Below, in pieces: positions 18,209 to 26,764 of a stretch of DNA of 64,000 bases. Under the pieces are notes generated by a model. That model had not been told where the DNA came from. It did no database searches and saw only the letters and a program-made list of their open reading frames with translations. How positions within the stretch are numbered: the first letter of the stretch is position 1; each line of letters starts with the position of its first letter. Origin of the DNA: Spirulinaceae cyanobacterium SM2_1_0 (GTDB lineage Bacteria; Cyanobacteriota; Cyanobacteriia; Cyanobacteriales; Spirulinaceae); NCBI GenBank assembly GCA_012031265.1, contig JAAUTY010000012.1, positions 17,843 to 81,842 of the forward strand, given 5' to 3'. The translations under genes were made by a program, and so were the position numbers.

Positions 18209-19786
18209 ATGAAGTCTGCGATCGCCCTCTTCCTTCCCCTCACCGCCAGCTTGCTCAGCCCCCTCGCGGCTCCCCCCGCACGAGCGGCGGTGGAAATTGA
18301 TGTGGGCATTGTGCAACGGTTTGGCGATCGCACCGGTGAGCGCCTGACGCTCGCCAGTCTCTCCGGCGACAGCCTGACTCTGGAATTTCTCGGCGGTGAC
18401 GGCCAGCCCCAGACCGTCACGGCGAGTAGCGTCCAGATCGATAGCATCGCCCAGCCCCAAGGCGAGCCGATTTTGCAAGAATGGGTCGTGCTCAGCGACC
18501 ACGCTACCTTCGAGACCGCCGAAGCCAGCGCGCTGGCGTGGCAAGCCAAGGGCATCGAAACGGAAGTCACCCAACCGGAGCGCTGGCAGGTCTGGGCGAA
18601 GCGCGACGTTTACAATACACCTGTCTTGCGCCGCCTGCTCCTGGATAATCTGACTGAGCAAGGCGAAACCGGCCCGCGCTTGCAGTCGCAGGTGCTGCGA
18701 GCCTTGCCGCGCCTCTCCTTTGTGGTCGCGGGCTACCGCTACAACCGCGAGTCGCTCCGCATCACCAGCCGCAACCGCCGCATCCGGGTTCAGGACAGCG
18801 AGGGCACACGACTCTACGGCGGTGACCTGCGCGTCCAGGGCAATGCCTACGGCGATTTCACGCTGATCAACGAAGTGCCGATAGAAACCTACCTACGCGG
18901 TGTCGTGCCCCACGAGATCGGCCCCAGCGCCCCCTACAATGCCGTCGAAGCCCAGACGGTGATCGCCCGCACCTACGCGCTGCGAAATCTGCGCCGCTTC
19001 CAGGCTGATGGCTACGAATTATGTGCGACGGTTCACTGCCAGGTCTACAAGGGCCTGTCGGGAACGGTGGAGCGGGCGGATACGGCAATTCGGGCGACAC
19101 GCGGCTTGGTGCTGACTTACAACAATGAGTTGGTGGATGCGCTCTATTCCTCTTCTTCGGGTGGGATCACGTCGGCGTTTACCGACACCTGGGATGGCGA
19201 AGAACGACCCTATTTGCAGCCGCGTGTCGATGCGATCGCCAATCTCTGGAATCTCGATCAGCAACCCCTCAACAATGAGACGGCGATCCGCCGCTTTCTC
19301 GCTCAGCAGCAAGGATTCAATGGCACCCAGAGCGCCCTGTTTCGCTGGCAGAAGACCGAGAGCCTGAGTGAATCAACGGCGCATTTCAAGCGCTACCTGA
19401 CCCGTCGCCAGCATCCCCTGGCGAATTTCACCCGCATCGTGCGGATGGAGGTGACGGCGCGATCGCGCTCCGGTCGCGTCCTCGTACTTGCGGTAGAAAC
19501 CGATCGCGGCGTCGTGGAGTTGGAGAAAAACGAAGCCCGCAGTGCCTTCGGCCCACCCCGAAGCACCCTGTTTTACATTGACCCCGTACTCAACGCCAAT
19601 CAACAACTGACCGGCTACCGCTTCGTCGGCGGCGGCTTTGGGCACGGCGCTGGGCTGAGCCAGTTCGGAGCCTACACGCTGGCACAACAAGGCTGGCGCT
19701 ACGACCGGATTCTCAACTTCTACTACCCCGGTACCCAAATCCAGCCGCTCAACGAGTCGATCGTCTACTACCAGGCGGAACCTTAA
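18209..19786 (+). CDS. SpoIID/LytB-domain exported protein
   Basis: A 525-aa secreted protein. The N-terminus from the ATG at 18209 is a signal peptide (MKSAIALFLPLTASLLSPLA, cleavage near APPARAA). The SpoIID domain (about residues 230-500) contains IETYLRGVVPHEIGPSAP, EAQTVIARTYALRN, YSSSSGGITSAF and FGHGAGLSQFGAYTLAQQG. SpoIID-type proteins are glycan-strand lytic or cell-wall-remodelling enzymes. The N-terminal 200 residues are of the cyanobacterial type with no further domain that I recognise. A cell-wall amidase is encoded 1.8 kb downstream on the same strand. Confidence 0.88.
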   Translation: MKSAIALFLPLTASLLSPLAAPPARAAVEIDVGIVQRFGDRTGERLTLASLSGDSLTLEFLGGDGQPQTVTASSVQIDSIAQPQGEPILQEWVVLSDHATFETAEASALAWQAKGIETEVTQPERWQVWAKRDVYNTPVLRRLLLDNLTEQGETGPRLQSQVLRALPRLSFVVAGYRYNRESLRITSRNRRIRVQDSEGTRLYGGDLRVQGNAYGDFTLINEVPIETYLRGVVPHEIGPSAPYNAVEAQTVIARTYALRNLRRFQADGYELCATVHCQVYKGLSGTVERADTAIRATRGLVLTYNNELVDALYSSSSGGITSAFTDTWDGEERPYLQPRVDAIANLWNLDQQPLNNETAIRRFLAQQQGFNGTQSALFRWQKTESLSESTAHFKRYLTRRQHPLANFTRIVRMEVTARSRSGRVLVLAVETDRGVVELEKNEARSAFGPPRSTLFYIDPVLNANQQLTGYRFVGGGFGHGAGLSQFGAYTLAQQGWRYDRILNFYYPGTQIQPLNESIVYYQAEP

Positions 19787-19946
19787 TCTCGATGAGTTTT
19801 GGAGTTGACCCGACTGAGACCCGTGGAATGGCGATCGCCCCCCGGTCATCATCCCCAGATTGCCGCGCCAGCTTGTCTCACGGTCACCTGCTGGGATAGC
19901 ATTCACAGAGATCAACGCCGAACCACGCCGCGAGGGCACAAGTAAT

Positions 19947-20587
19947 TTGGGCATCGAGTACGCAGCTATGTTTTTTTGGATAGCTTGCAACCGCAACACG
20001 CGGCTTACATGGGCACGGTCTCGATCGGCTTCTTGCCGCTCCCTGGCGATACCTCGCTCTGGATCGAGATTTCACCCGGCATCGAGATCAATCGCGTCAC
20101 CGATGTCGCTCTCAAATCCACGATTGTCCGCCCCGGCGTCTTGATGGTTGAGCGCCTGTATGGCTTGCTCGAGATCCACTCCAGCCGCCAGGGTGACACG
20201 CGCGCCGCCGGCCAGGCCATCCTCGCCGCCCTCGGTGTCGAGCGCCGCGACTGCCTGAAGCCGCGCGTCATCTCCAGCCAAGTCATCCGCAACATGGACG
20301 CCCACCACGTCCAATTGATCAACCGCACCCGGCGCGGTCAAATGTTGCTCGCGGGGCAGACGCTCTATGTCTTTGAGGTTGAACCGGCGGCCTATGCGGC
20401 CCTCGCAGCCAACGAGGCCGAGAAGGCCGCTTCGATCAATATTTTGCAAATCTCAGCCGTGGGCAGCTTTGGTCGCCTCTATCTAGGCGGTGAGGAGCGG
20501 GACATTCTCGCAGCGGAACAGGCGGTGCTCGGGGCGATGGAAAGCACGATTGGGCGCGAACGCCATCCCTCGGGGCGCACGGAGTAG
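19947..20587 (+). CDS. ccmP: Beta-carboxysome tandem-BMC shell protein CcmP, one frameshift near the start
   Basis: CcmP is a two-BMC-domain protein whose trimers stack into a gated hexamer in the beta-carboxysome shell. The bulk of the frame (from 19961) reads [38 protein letters not shown], then the second-domain [20 protein letters not shown] and [14 protein letters not shown], matching the Synechococcus/Synechocystis protein closely from memory. The expected N-terminus MGIELRSYV is recovered only if one base is added at about 19959 (GAG-T-A-CGC to GAG-TTA-CGC). The start is then TTG at 19947, preceded by GAGGG, giving 213 aa. It lies away from any ccmKLMN cluster, as is usual. Confidence 0.9.
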
Positions 20588-20649
20588 GGCGAGCATTCCC
20601 TGACAATCCGGACTAGGATAAAAACCATCCCCCCCTGGGCTGAGCGACC

Positions 20650-21513
20650 ATGCCCGATGCCGACCGCTCCCTCCGCGACGCACTGCAAGATGAGGAGTTT
20701 GCCCGTGCTGTGGCGCAGATCCTTGCCGAACAGTTGCGCCAACCGGCGATGACTGCTCGCCATGATGCCGAAGTCGTCGCCCACTACCCCTACCCGCGCT
20801 ACTCAGCGTTGATTCGTATGCGGCAGGTCGTCAGTGGCTTGGCGTTGGTGTTGATGATCGGGGCGATCGCCAACACCTTTGAACCCTGGCTGCGTCGCCT
20901 GCCGCTCACTGGTCTCGGCTTCGCTGCGGCTGGTCTCACCGTCATCACCGGCGTCAGCCTGATCGCGCTCTTGGTCTCCGAGGTTTTTCGGGGCGCGGGG
21001 CTAGATGTCGCCGTTACCCTGCGGCGCGGCACCGTGACCTGGGAGGAGTACCGCTTCATCCCTTCGCTGAATCGGCTCACCTTCGTTTTGGTGCTGCTGG
21101 TGCTGGGGTTCCTGACGATTATTTTCGGGTTCGCTAGCCTCTACACCGAGCTGCTGCGCCAAAATCCGGCGCATTTCCAAGGCTTGCAAGATGGATTTCT
21201 AGCAATTTATTTTGCGATCGTCACCTTCTCCACCGTCGGCTATGGCGATATTCACCCCGCTTCGGAATTGGCGCGCGGTCTCGCCTTGACCGAAATCATC
21301 ATCGCCATGTTTTTCAGTCTGATTGCGATTTCGGCGATCCTGTCCTGGGCGATCGCCGACAAGCGCCAGCAGGCCGAGGTCTCACTCGCCACCCGGATTC
21401 GCGATCGCCATCGTCAGGCCCTGAAACGCTCCGAGACTCCCAGCGACACGGCTGCGCCCTCTGCACACTGCCTCGGCGAGCAAGCCGCATTTGATGCGAG
21501 TCATGCCGACTGA
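20650..21513 (+). CDS. Two-pore-helix type potassium channel-like membrane protein
   Basis: A 287-aa protein with membrane segments at about 56-77, 88-110 and 143-167, then a pore loop with the potassium selectivity filter TVGYGD (residues 195-200) and a final helix at about 208-232. The C-terminal tail is short and cytosolic with no RCK domain. The first 50 residues are soluble and helical. It is likely a K+ channel of the Ion_trans_2 family; gating is unknown. Confidence 0.85.
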   Translation: MPDADRSLRDALQDEEFARAVAQILAEQLRQPAMTARHDAEVVAHYPYPRYSALIRMRQVVSGLALVLMIGAIANTFEPWLRRLPLTGLGFAAAGLTVITGVSLIALLVSEVFRGAGLDVAVTLRRGTVTWEEYRFIPSLNRLTFVLVLLVLGFLTIIFGFASLYTELLRQNPAHFQGLQDGFLAIYFAIVTFSTVGYGDIHPASELARGLALTEIIIAMFFSLIAISAILSWAIADKRQQAEVSLATRIRDRHRQALKRSETPSDTAAPSAHCLGEQAAFDASHAD

Positions 21514-21593
21514 CGGCTGCTCCCCAACAGCGGAAGACAAGCCCCAGTCAGTGCTACAGTAGCCAGCAGCCTGCTTGCGAGACGAGTTTGCCC

Positions 21594-23408
21594 ATGAGTG
21601 TTGCCCTGCATCGGTTGGGATTGGGAGCCACCCTGCTGGTCGCGATCCCGATTTTGAGTGTATCGGTGCCAGCCTGTGCCGCTGAGATGCTTCAGGCCGC
21701 TGAGATGCTTCAGGTGGTCTACCCGCCCGATGGTCACGAGACGCGCGCCGCCCAGATTTTCCTGATCGGCACCGCGCCGCCGGAGCTGGCGGTGATGGTC
21801 AATGGGCAGGCGATCGCCCGTAGTCCCGCTGGTCACTTTGCTCCCAGTTTTCCCCTACGCCTGGGCGTCAATCGCTTCACCCTCCAGTCTGGCGAAACCA
21901 CCCAAACTCTGACGATCACGCGCCGCGCCGCACAACCCCAGCCGCCGACCGGCGCGCAATTCGCCGTCGGTTCGCTGCAACCAGCACGCGACATCACTCG
22001 CCTGGTAGCTGAGCCGCTATGTTTTCAGGCGATCGCCCCCGCCGCCGCCGAGGTGAGTGTCGAGCTAGCCGGACTGACGCTGCCGCTCGCACCGCAACCC
22101 CCGCTCGTGCAGCTTCCGACGAACGCCGCTGTCCTGACCGCGAATAATGCTCCGACTGAAGTTGCGGCTGTCACCGTTTTCGCCGCCTGTGCGGAGGCGC
22201 AAGCGGCGGCCGCGCTGGGGCAACCGACCTTTAACTTGCGCTATCAAGGACAGACGGTGGCTGAGACCGGCCCCGGTGCAATTACCGTGCTCTCGCCGCT
22301 GGAACTGCCCGTCGTCGAAGTGATCGCGGCAGAGGGCGTCGCTCGCACCGGGCCGAGCACCAATCATTCGCGACTGACGCCGCTGCCGCAGGGCACACGC
22401 GCGGCTGTGACGGGTCAGGAAGGCGACTGGCTCCGCCTGGACTATGGCGGCTGGATTCAGGAGGGGGAGACGCGATCGCTCCCCGGTGCGGTCCCCCCCC
22501 AAGCCACCGTTCGTAGCCTGCGAGCGCGGCAGATCAAAGGCGCGACGGAGATCATTTTGCCGCTGGATGTGCCGGTGCCGCTGGCCGTTGACCAGCAGGC
22601 GCGATCGCTCACCCTGACGCTCTACAACACCACCGCTGAAACCGATACGATCTGGCTCGACGATGACCCGCTGATCGAGCGCCTCGACTGGCAGCAGCCT
22701 GAACCCGGTCGCGTCACCTACACCTTCAACTTCAAGTCCGAGCAGCAGTGGGGCTACGATTTGCGTTACGAAGGGTCGAGCTTGATCCTCACCCTGCGTC
22801 ACCCGCCGGAGCTGCGGAATCGGGACAATCTGCAAGGAGCACGCATTCTGCTCGATCCGGGTCATGGCGGTGCCGAGCTGGGAGCACGCGGGCCGGATGG
22901 CACGCCGGAGAAGGCGGTGAATTTGACCGTAACGCGGCTGCTGCGCGACGAGCTACAGCGGCGGGGCGCGACGGTGTACTTGACGCGCGAGACCGATGTA
23001 GCGGTGGGTTTGCGGGAACGCATGGATGAGATTGCCCGCTGGCGGCCGGATGTGGCGCTCTCGATCCACTACAACGCGCTGCCGGACAATGGCGACGCGA
23101 TCAATACGGCTGGCATCGGGATGTTTTGGTATCACGCCCAAGCCCACGATCTCGCCGTATTTCTGCATAATTACCTGGTTGAAGCCCTCGATCGCCCTTC
23201 CTACGGCGTTTTCTGGAATAATCTTGCCCTGACGCGCCCGCAGACCGCGCCGTCAATTCTCCTCGAGCTGGGATTTATGATCAATCCGGTCGAGTTCGAG
23301 TGGATTACTAATGCTCGCGAACAACGGCGACTGGCGATCGCCCTCGCAGACGGCATCGAGCGTTGGTACGAGCAAGCGGGAGCGAAATCAATGACGGAGA
23401 GGCATTAA
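21594..23408 (+). CDS. N-acetylmuramoyl-L-alanine amidase with N-terminal SH3-like and AMIN-like region
   Basis: A 604-aa exported zinc amidase that cleaves the stem peptide from muramic acid. A signal peptide covers about residues 1-30, an SH3-type segment about 230-290, an AMIN-like beta region about 300-395 and the Amidase_3 domain about 410-600. Zinc and catalytic residues are visible in LLDPGHGGAELG, GTPEKAVNL, LSIHYNALPD and LLELGFMINP. I chose the ATG at 21594. Just after the signal peptide an exact 18-bp tandem duplication (21678-21713) repeats AAEMLQ. By homology it is an AmiC-type enzyme for daughter-cell separation; in filamentous species such enzymes also drill septal nanopores. 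Confidence 0.9.
   Translation: MSVALHRLGLGATLLVAIPILSVSVPACAAEMLQAAEMLQVVYPPDGHETRAAQIFLIGTAPPELAVMVNGQAIARSPAGHFAPSFPLRLGVNRFTLQSGETTQTLTITRRAAQPQPPTGAQFAVGSLQPARDITRLVAEPLCFQAIAPAAAEVSVELAGLTLPLAPQPPLVQLPTNAAVLTANNAPTEVAAVTVFAACAEAQAAAALGQPTFNLRYQGQTVAETGPGAITVLSPLELPVVEVIAAEGVARTGPSTNHSRLTPLPQGTRAAVTGQEGDWLRLDYGGWIQEGETRSLPGAVPPQATVRSLRARQIKGATEIILPLDVPVPLAVDQQARSLTLTLYNTTAETDTIWLDDDPLIERLDWQQPEPGRVTYTFNFKSEQQWGYDLRYEGSSLILTLRHPPELRNRDNLQGARILLDPGHGGAELGARGPDGTPEKAVNLTVTRLLRDELQRRGATVYLTRETDVAVGLRERMDEIARWRPDVALSIHYNALPDNGDAINTAGIGMFWYHAQAHDLAVFLHNYLVEALDRPSYGVFWNNLALTRPQTAPSILLELGFMINPVEFEWITNAREQRRLAIALADGIERWYEQAGAKSMTERH
21678..21713 (+). repeat. Exact 18-bp tandem duplication inside the amidase gene
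   Basis: GCCGCTGAGATGCTTCAG occurs twice in immediate succession and keeps the reading frame, adding six residues just after the signal peptide. Confidence 0.95.
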
Positions 23409-23643
23409 TAGAAACCCACCCCTACTTGGGATCAAACACAGGCCGACTCTGGCAAGAAATTGATAAACCAGATGTAATCTTCTGTCCCGATCCATTCATA
23501 AGACATCGCGATGTTCTCACTCATGCAGACTGTGACCATGTGCAAGGTTCCATGCAATGCACCGGGGTTGAGAAGTTGGTGTTGCATGGCTGTGGTTGTC
23601 CGATGATCATTGGGTGACTCGCGATCGCCGACGACCTCGCCAC

Positions 23644-24192
23644 TCACGCTGAGGGCTGGAGGCGGGCGGTATTGCTGACCAGGCTCTGAGCAAAGCCGTC
23701 AAACCGTTGCGCCAACTTGGCATCGCCAATTTTGCCGTCGTCGGTGAAGGCTTGCCAGACTTGCCCAATCGCAATCTGCTCGGGAATCACCCAGGCGTGG
23801 ACCCAGCGCATGATCAAGCGCAGATCGTTGAGGGCATTGCTGTTATCGCGCCCGCCGAGCACGCTGATCAGTCCTGCGACTTTGCCTTCGAGATGCTCAA
23901 AACTCATCAGATCGAGCGCGTTTTTGAGCAAGCCACTGACACCACCATGGTATTCCGGCGTTGCCAAAATGCAACCATCAGCCTGCTTGAAGGCGTTGCG
24001 GAGGCGGGCGACATCGGGGTAGTCGGGGTAGTCCTGGCGATCGCCGTTACAAAACGGCAAATTGAGCTCGCGAATATCGAGTAGCTCGAACTCAGCACCG
24101 AGTGCAGTCACGCGCTGGGCGGCGTGTTGCAGGGCGACCGCGCTGTAGGAGTTGGCGCGCAGGCTGCCATTGAGACCGATGATTTTAACCAT
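23644..24192 (-). CDS. NADPH-dependent FMN reductase-like flavoprotein
   Basis: A 182-aa flavodoxin-fold reductase. The FMN phosphate loop is GLNGSLRANSYS near the N-terminus, and the isoalloxazine-contact motif is ATPEYHGGVSGLLKNALD (about residues 78-95). LISVLGGRDNSNAL follows. It belongs to the family that includes ChrR and ArsH-like quinone or azo reductases; the substrate is not predictable. It is transcribed alone, with 120 bp to MITE copy A upstream. Confidence 0.85.
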   Translation of the reverse strand: MVKIIGLNGSLRANSYSAVALQHAAQRVTALGAEFELLDIRELNLPFCNGDRQDYPDYPDVARLRNAFKQADGCILATPEYHGGVSGLLKNALDLMSFEHLEGKVAGLISVLGGRDNSNALNDLRLIMRWVHAWVIPEQIAIGQVWQAFTDDGKIGDAKLAQRFDGFAQSLVSNTARLQPSA

Positions 24193-24312
24193 GATTGCAA
24201 TCCTTGAGGAAATAAAACGAAGTCATATCGACTACGCTTAAGCTAACAAATTCGCTCCATCACCGTCAACAAGCGCTGGTGGCTCGTCAGGGCCGGGGTG
24301 CTGTCGCTCGCA

Positions 24313-24423
24313 CTAGCACAAGGCGGCGGAAATGAGATGCCCATTCAGGAGCCGTAGGATGCCTGTATTGTCTGCACTCATCACTCAAAACTCAGAACTC
24401 AAAATTCCGCGTAGCGGTACTAG
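24313..24423 (-). mobile_element. MITE-like element, copy A
   Basis: 111 bp including a CTAG at each end, reverse orientation. The internal end TAC-N6-GCGGAA is present at the left end (reading the minus strand) and in imperfect form at the other (TAG-CAC-AAGGCG). It overlaps the 3' end of the DUF6816-like gene: the last 11 residues, VPLRGILSSEF, and the stop are encoded by the element. Confidence 0.85.
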
Positions 24424-25164
24424 CTCCAAGCGATAGCGGTAGAGCGCCACTGGGCGATCGCCCGCACGAAAATAGTCGGGGTCTTGGGGCGAAAGGTAGG
24501 TGGCAGTGACTTGATCAGCGCGGAGGCGGTCGGCCGTGACCCGCTGGTAGTCGGTGATGATCTCGACCTGATTGCTGTAGATGCGGCGGGGGCTGCGAAA
24601 AATTTGCTGGTTGAGTTCGCTGACCAGGAAGTGGTCGGGGTCGGGCTGGGCGCGATCGCGACCGGTAATTTGCAAGCGCCATTCGCTACCGTCAGTGAGG
24701 GCGATCACCTGTTGATTCGGCCGATCAGGTTCGCTGACGATGGACTGAAGCGCGGCTTCCCCGATCGTAGCGGCAACGATGGCGCGGGTGTTGAATTCGC
24801 GGTCAGCAACGACAGGAATCTGGCGCTGCAACTGCGGCAAGCCGTTGGCACGCACAATGGCGCGGTGCCGGAAACGGACAGGGAATTGTAAGGGTTGGTG
24901 GCGGCGATCGCGGCTCTGCTCAAAACCGGGCACGACGACCTCAGGAGCCAGCGGTGCGAACTGCTCAATGAGGGTGCTGGTCACCGTCCATGTGCCCGCG
25001 AACCAGTCGGGATACACTAGGTCGTCGGTGGCGGCGGGCAAGCTGGGCGCGTGGAGCCAGTCGGGAAAATGGCTGAGGCGTTGGCTCAGTGCCTCAGCCC
25101 AGGCGGCATCGGTCTGGCTGAGCCAGAGCAGGGCGATCGCCAGCCAACACCAGCCAATCCTCAC
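24385..25164 (-). CDS. Exported protein of a cyanobacterial family (probably DUF6816) with an element-derived C-terminus
   Basis: About 259 aa. It starts at GTG (25164 or 25167), overlapping the ferredoxin stop as GTGA. The N-terminus is a signal peptide (GWCWLAIALLWLSQTDAAWA). Conserved blocks are YPDWFAGTWTVTSTLIEQFAPLAPEVVVPGFE and FLVSELNQQIFRS, which I associate with DUF6816 from memory; function is unknown, and a lumenal location is possible by analogy. The gene runs into MITE copy A, so its final 11 residues and stop codon are not native; where the original stop lay cannot be seen. Confidence 0.7.
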   Translation of the reverse strand: MRIGWCWLAIALLWLSQTDAAWAEALSQRLSHFPDWLHAPSLPAATDDLVYPDWFAGTWTVTSTLIEQFAPLAPEVVVPGFEQSRDRRHQPLQFPVRFRHRAIVRANGLPQLQRQIPVVADREFNTRAIVAATIGEAALQSIVSEPDRPNQQVIALTDGSEWRLQITGRDRAQPDPDHFLVSELNQQIFRSPRRIYSNQVEIITDYQRVTADRLRADQVTATYLSPQDPDYFRAGDRPVALYRYRLELVPLRGILSSEF

Positions 25165-25400
25165 CACACGGGGTCGGAGTAGAGGTTGATGCTGACCTGG
25201 GCTTGACCGGCAGGAATGCTGCTGATGCAGGCGCAGAGCGAAGTGCCATCGGCGAGTTCGACTTCGCAGGCATGGCAAGATCCCATCAGGCAGCCGGTGG
25301 GGATCGTGATCCCGGCGCGCGCTGCCACGGTCAACATCGGCTCACCGACTTCGGCTTCGACCGTGACGCCATCGGGCAAGAATTCGACTTGGACGCTCAT
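25161..25400 (-). CDS. 2Fe-2S plant-type ferredoxin
   Basis: A 79-aa electron carrier with an ATG at 25400 (MSVQVEFLPDGV). The cluster ligands are in TGCLMGSCHACEVE and the later LCACISS, the C-x4-C-x2-C ... C pattern. It is shorter than photosynthetic PetF, with a basic and divergent C-terminus, so it is more likely a specialised ferredoxin than the main photosystem I acceptor. It overlaps the downstream secreted-protein gene by four bases, which suggests co-translation. Confidence 0.88.
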   Translation of the reverse strand: MSVQVEFLPDGVTVEAEVGEPMLTVAARAGITIPTGCLMGSCHACEVELADGTSLCACISSIPAGQAQVSINLYSDPVW

Positions 25401-25662
25401 AAGGTCTGGGCAGGCGTTACATAGCTTAATTTTTAATGTAGCGTAAGCGGGTCGGAACGTCGGGGGCGATCGCCCGACCAGCGCCACACCTTCGCATTCA
25501 CAGTCTGCAAGCTCAGCCACCAATGCCTCGACAACAAGATGGCAACCATGAGCGACCCATTCAAAACCCACAGAATGCCAGTATTGCGCGAACTCAGGGA
25601 GGATTTCAAACCCTCCCGATGTTGCAGTTTTTGGAGTTCACGCTACGGATTTTGTCTAAGAC

Positions 25663-26550
25663 TCAGTCAGTAACAGCAGCACGCCATTCCGCAAATGGAG
25701 TGCCGTTGAATACATCATCCTGCACAGCACCCAGATCTGTATTGATGCCCTGCAACGCTTCCGGATTTGGAGAAACCACCCGACGCAAGGGCCGAGTTCC
25801 CACACGCATGAGCGCAAGCTCCCGGATTGCTAAGGCCACATCTCGAGGATCGGCTCCTGGTTCGTCCTGAAGCCCAAACTGAGTCAGGCTAATCTGCGCC
25901 TCATAGTCTCTTTTGCGGGCATCGTCTGCTTCCGAGAGCATCGCTGCAAAGTAGCGGCGAGCGTTGGCAAGAAACTGAGTAGGGTACTGCGTTGGCTGAA
26001 CGATCGTGAGCTCAACCCCAAAAGGGGCCAATTCGTATGCCAGCGCTTCGGACATCCCTTCAACAGCGAATTTCATAGCGGCATACCAACCCTGGGTCGG
26101 AAAAACAATCCGTCCCAAACCAGAACTTACCTGCACAATCAAGCCTTGCTGACGTTCCCGCATCTGGGGTAAAACAGCACGAGCCACACGATGATACCCA
26201 AGGAGATTGGTTTCGAGCTGAGCACGCACCTGCTCCTCAGTGTGTAACTCAATTGATCCAGGAATGCTAATCCCGGCATTGTTGACAACGACCGCTAGAT
26301 GCCCCGCTGCTGCTGCTGCCTCTACACCTTGCTTGACGCTTTCAGGTGTACGTACATCCAGCTCGATCACCGTTAGCGGCAGTTGATGATTGGAAGCCAG
26401 ATCACGTAGTGCATCAGCTGCAGGCCGGTTTCGTGCCTCACTCTCGCGCATAGTGGCAAAGGTTCTAAATCCAGACTTTGCCAGTTCAATAGCCGTCAAT
26501 CGGCCAAAGCCTGAGCTGCATCCAGTCACCAGCGCAACATTTGAGTTCAA
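25663..26550 (-). CDS. Short-chain dehydrogenase/reductase (SDR)
   Basis: A 295-aa Rossmann-fold oxidoreductase with cofactor motif TGCSSGFG, structural NNAG and catalytic YAAMK. The usual SDR serine is in VQVSSGLGR. The extended C-terminus resembles the classical SDRs that act on retinol/steroid-like or other hydrophobic substrates, but the substrate is unknown. The best start is TTG at 26550; a nearby ATG is out of frame. Codon use looks less HIP1-rich than its neighbours, which might indicate transfer. No operon partner. Confidence 0.85.
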   Translation of the reverse strand: MNSNVALVTGCSSGFGRLTAIELAKSGFRTFATMRESEARNRPAADALRDLASNHQLPLTVIELDVRTPESVKQGVEAAAAAGHLAVVVNNAGISIPGSIELHTEEQVRAQLETNLLGYHRVARAVLPQMRERQQGLIVQVSSGLGRIVFPTQGWYAAMKFAVEGMSEALAYELAPFGVELTIVQPTQYPTQFLANARRYFAAMLSEADDARKRDYEAQISLTQFGLQDEPGADPRDVALAIRELALMRVGTRPLRRVVSPNPEALQGINTDLGAVQDDVFNGTPFAEWRAAVTD

Positions 26551-26590
26551 TCATGTGTTTCTCGGGAATGCCTCAAAACTTTTGATGTAA

Positions 26591-26662
26591 GGGGCCGGGG
26601 GATGTAGACGCGCAGCAACTTCTCGCAGAGTGGGCAACCGTAACGCCAAAGTGGGATGCACC
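26591..26662 (-). repeat. Dispersed repeat, family 2, copy 2
   Basis: Reverse-strand counterpart of 11156-11226, sharing GTGCATCCCACTT, GCCCACTCTGCGAG and GCTGCGCGTCTACATCCCCC. Its boundary touches the CTAG of MITE copy B, so the MITE seems to have inserted at or beside this repeat. Confidence 0.7.
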
Positions 26663-26764
26663 CTAGGCGGAAATGAGATGCCCATTCAAAATCCCCAAGA
26701 TTCCCGTATTGTCTGCACTCATCACTCAAAACTCAGAACTCAAAATTCCGCGTAGCGGTACTAG
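26663..26764 (-). mobile_element. MITE-like element, copy B (9 bp shorter at one end)
   Basis: 102 bp bounded by CTAG at both ends, reverse orientation. It lacks the outermost TACAAGGCG at its right end. The internal sequence is intermediate between the two sub-types (GCAGACAATACGGGAATC). The CTAG at 26761-26764 supplies the TAG stop of the epimerase gene. Confidence 0.82.

Noticed and set aside
21678..21713. 18-bp tandem duplication as an assembly error
   Set aside because: It keeps frame and lies in the flexible region after the signal peptide, so it can be a natural duplication; recorded only as a repeat.
23363..23617. Open frame after the amidase gene
   Set aside because: Overlaps the end of the amidase in another frame, has no conserved-looking blocks, and its residues do not resemble any family.
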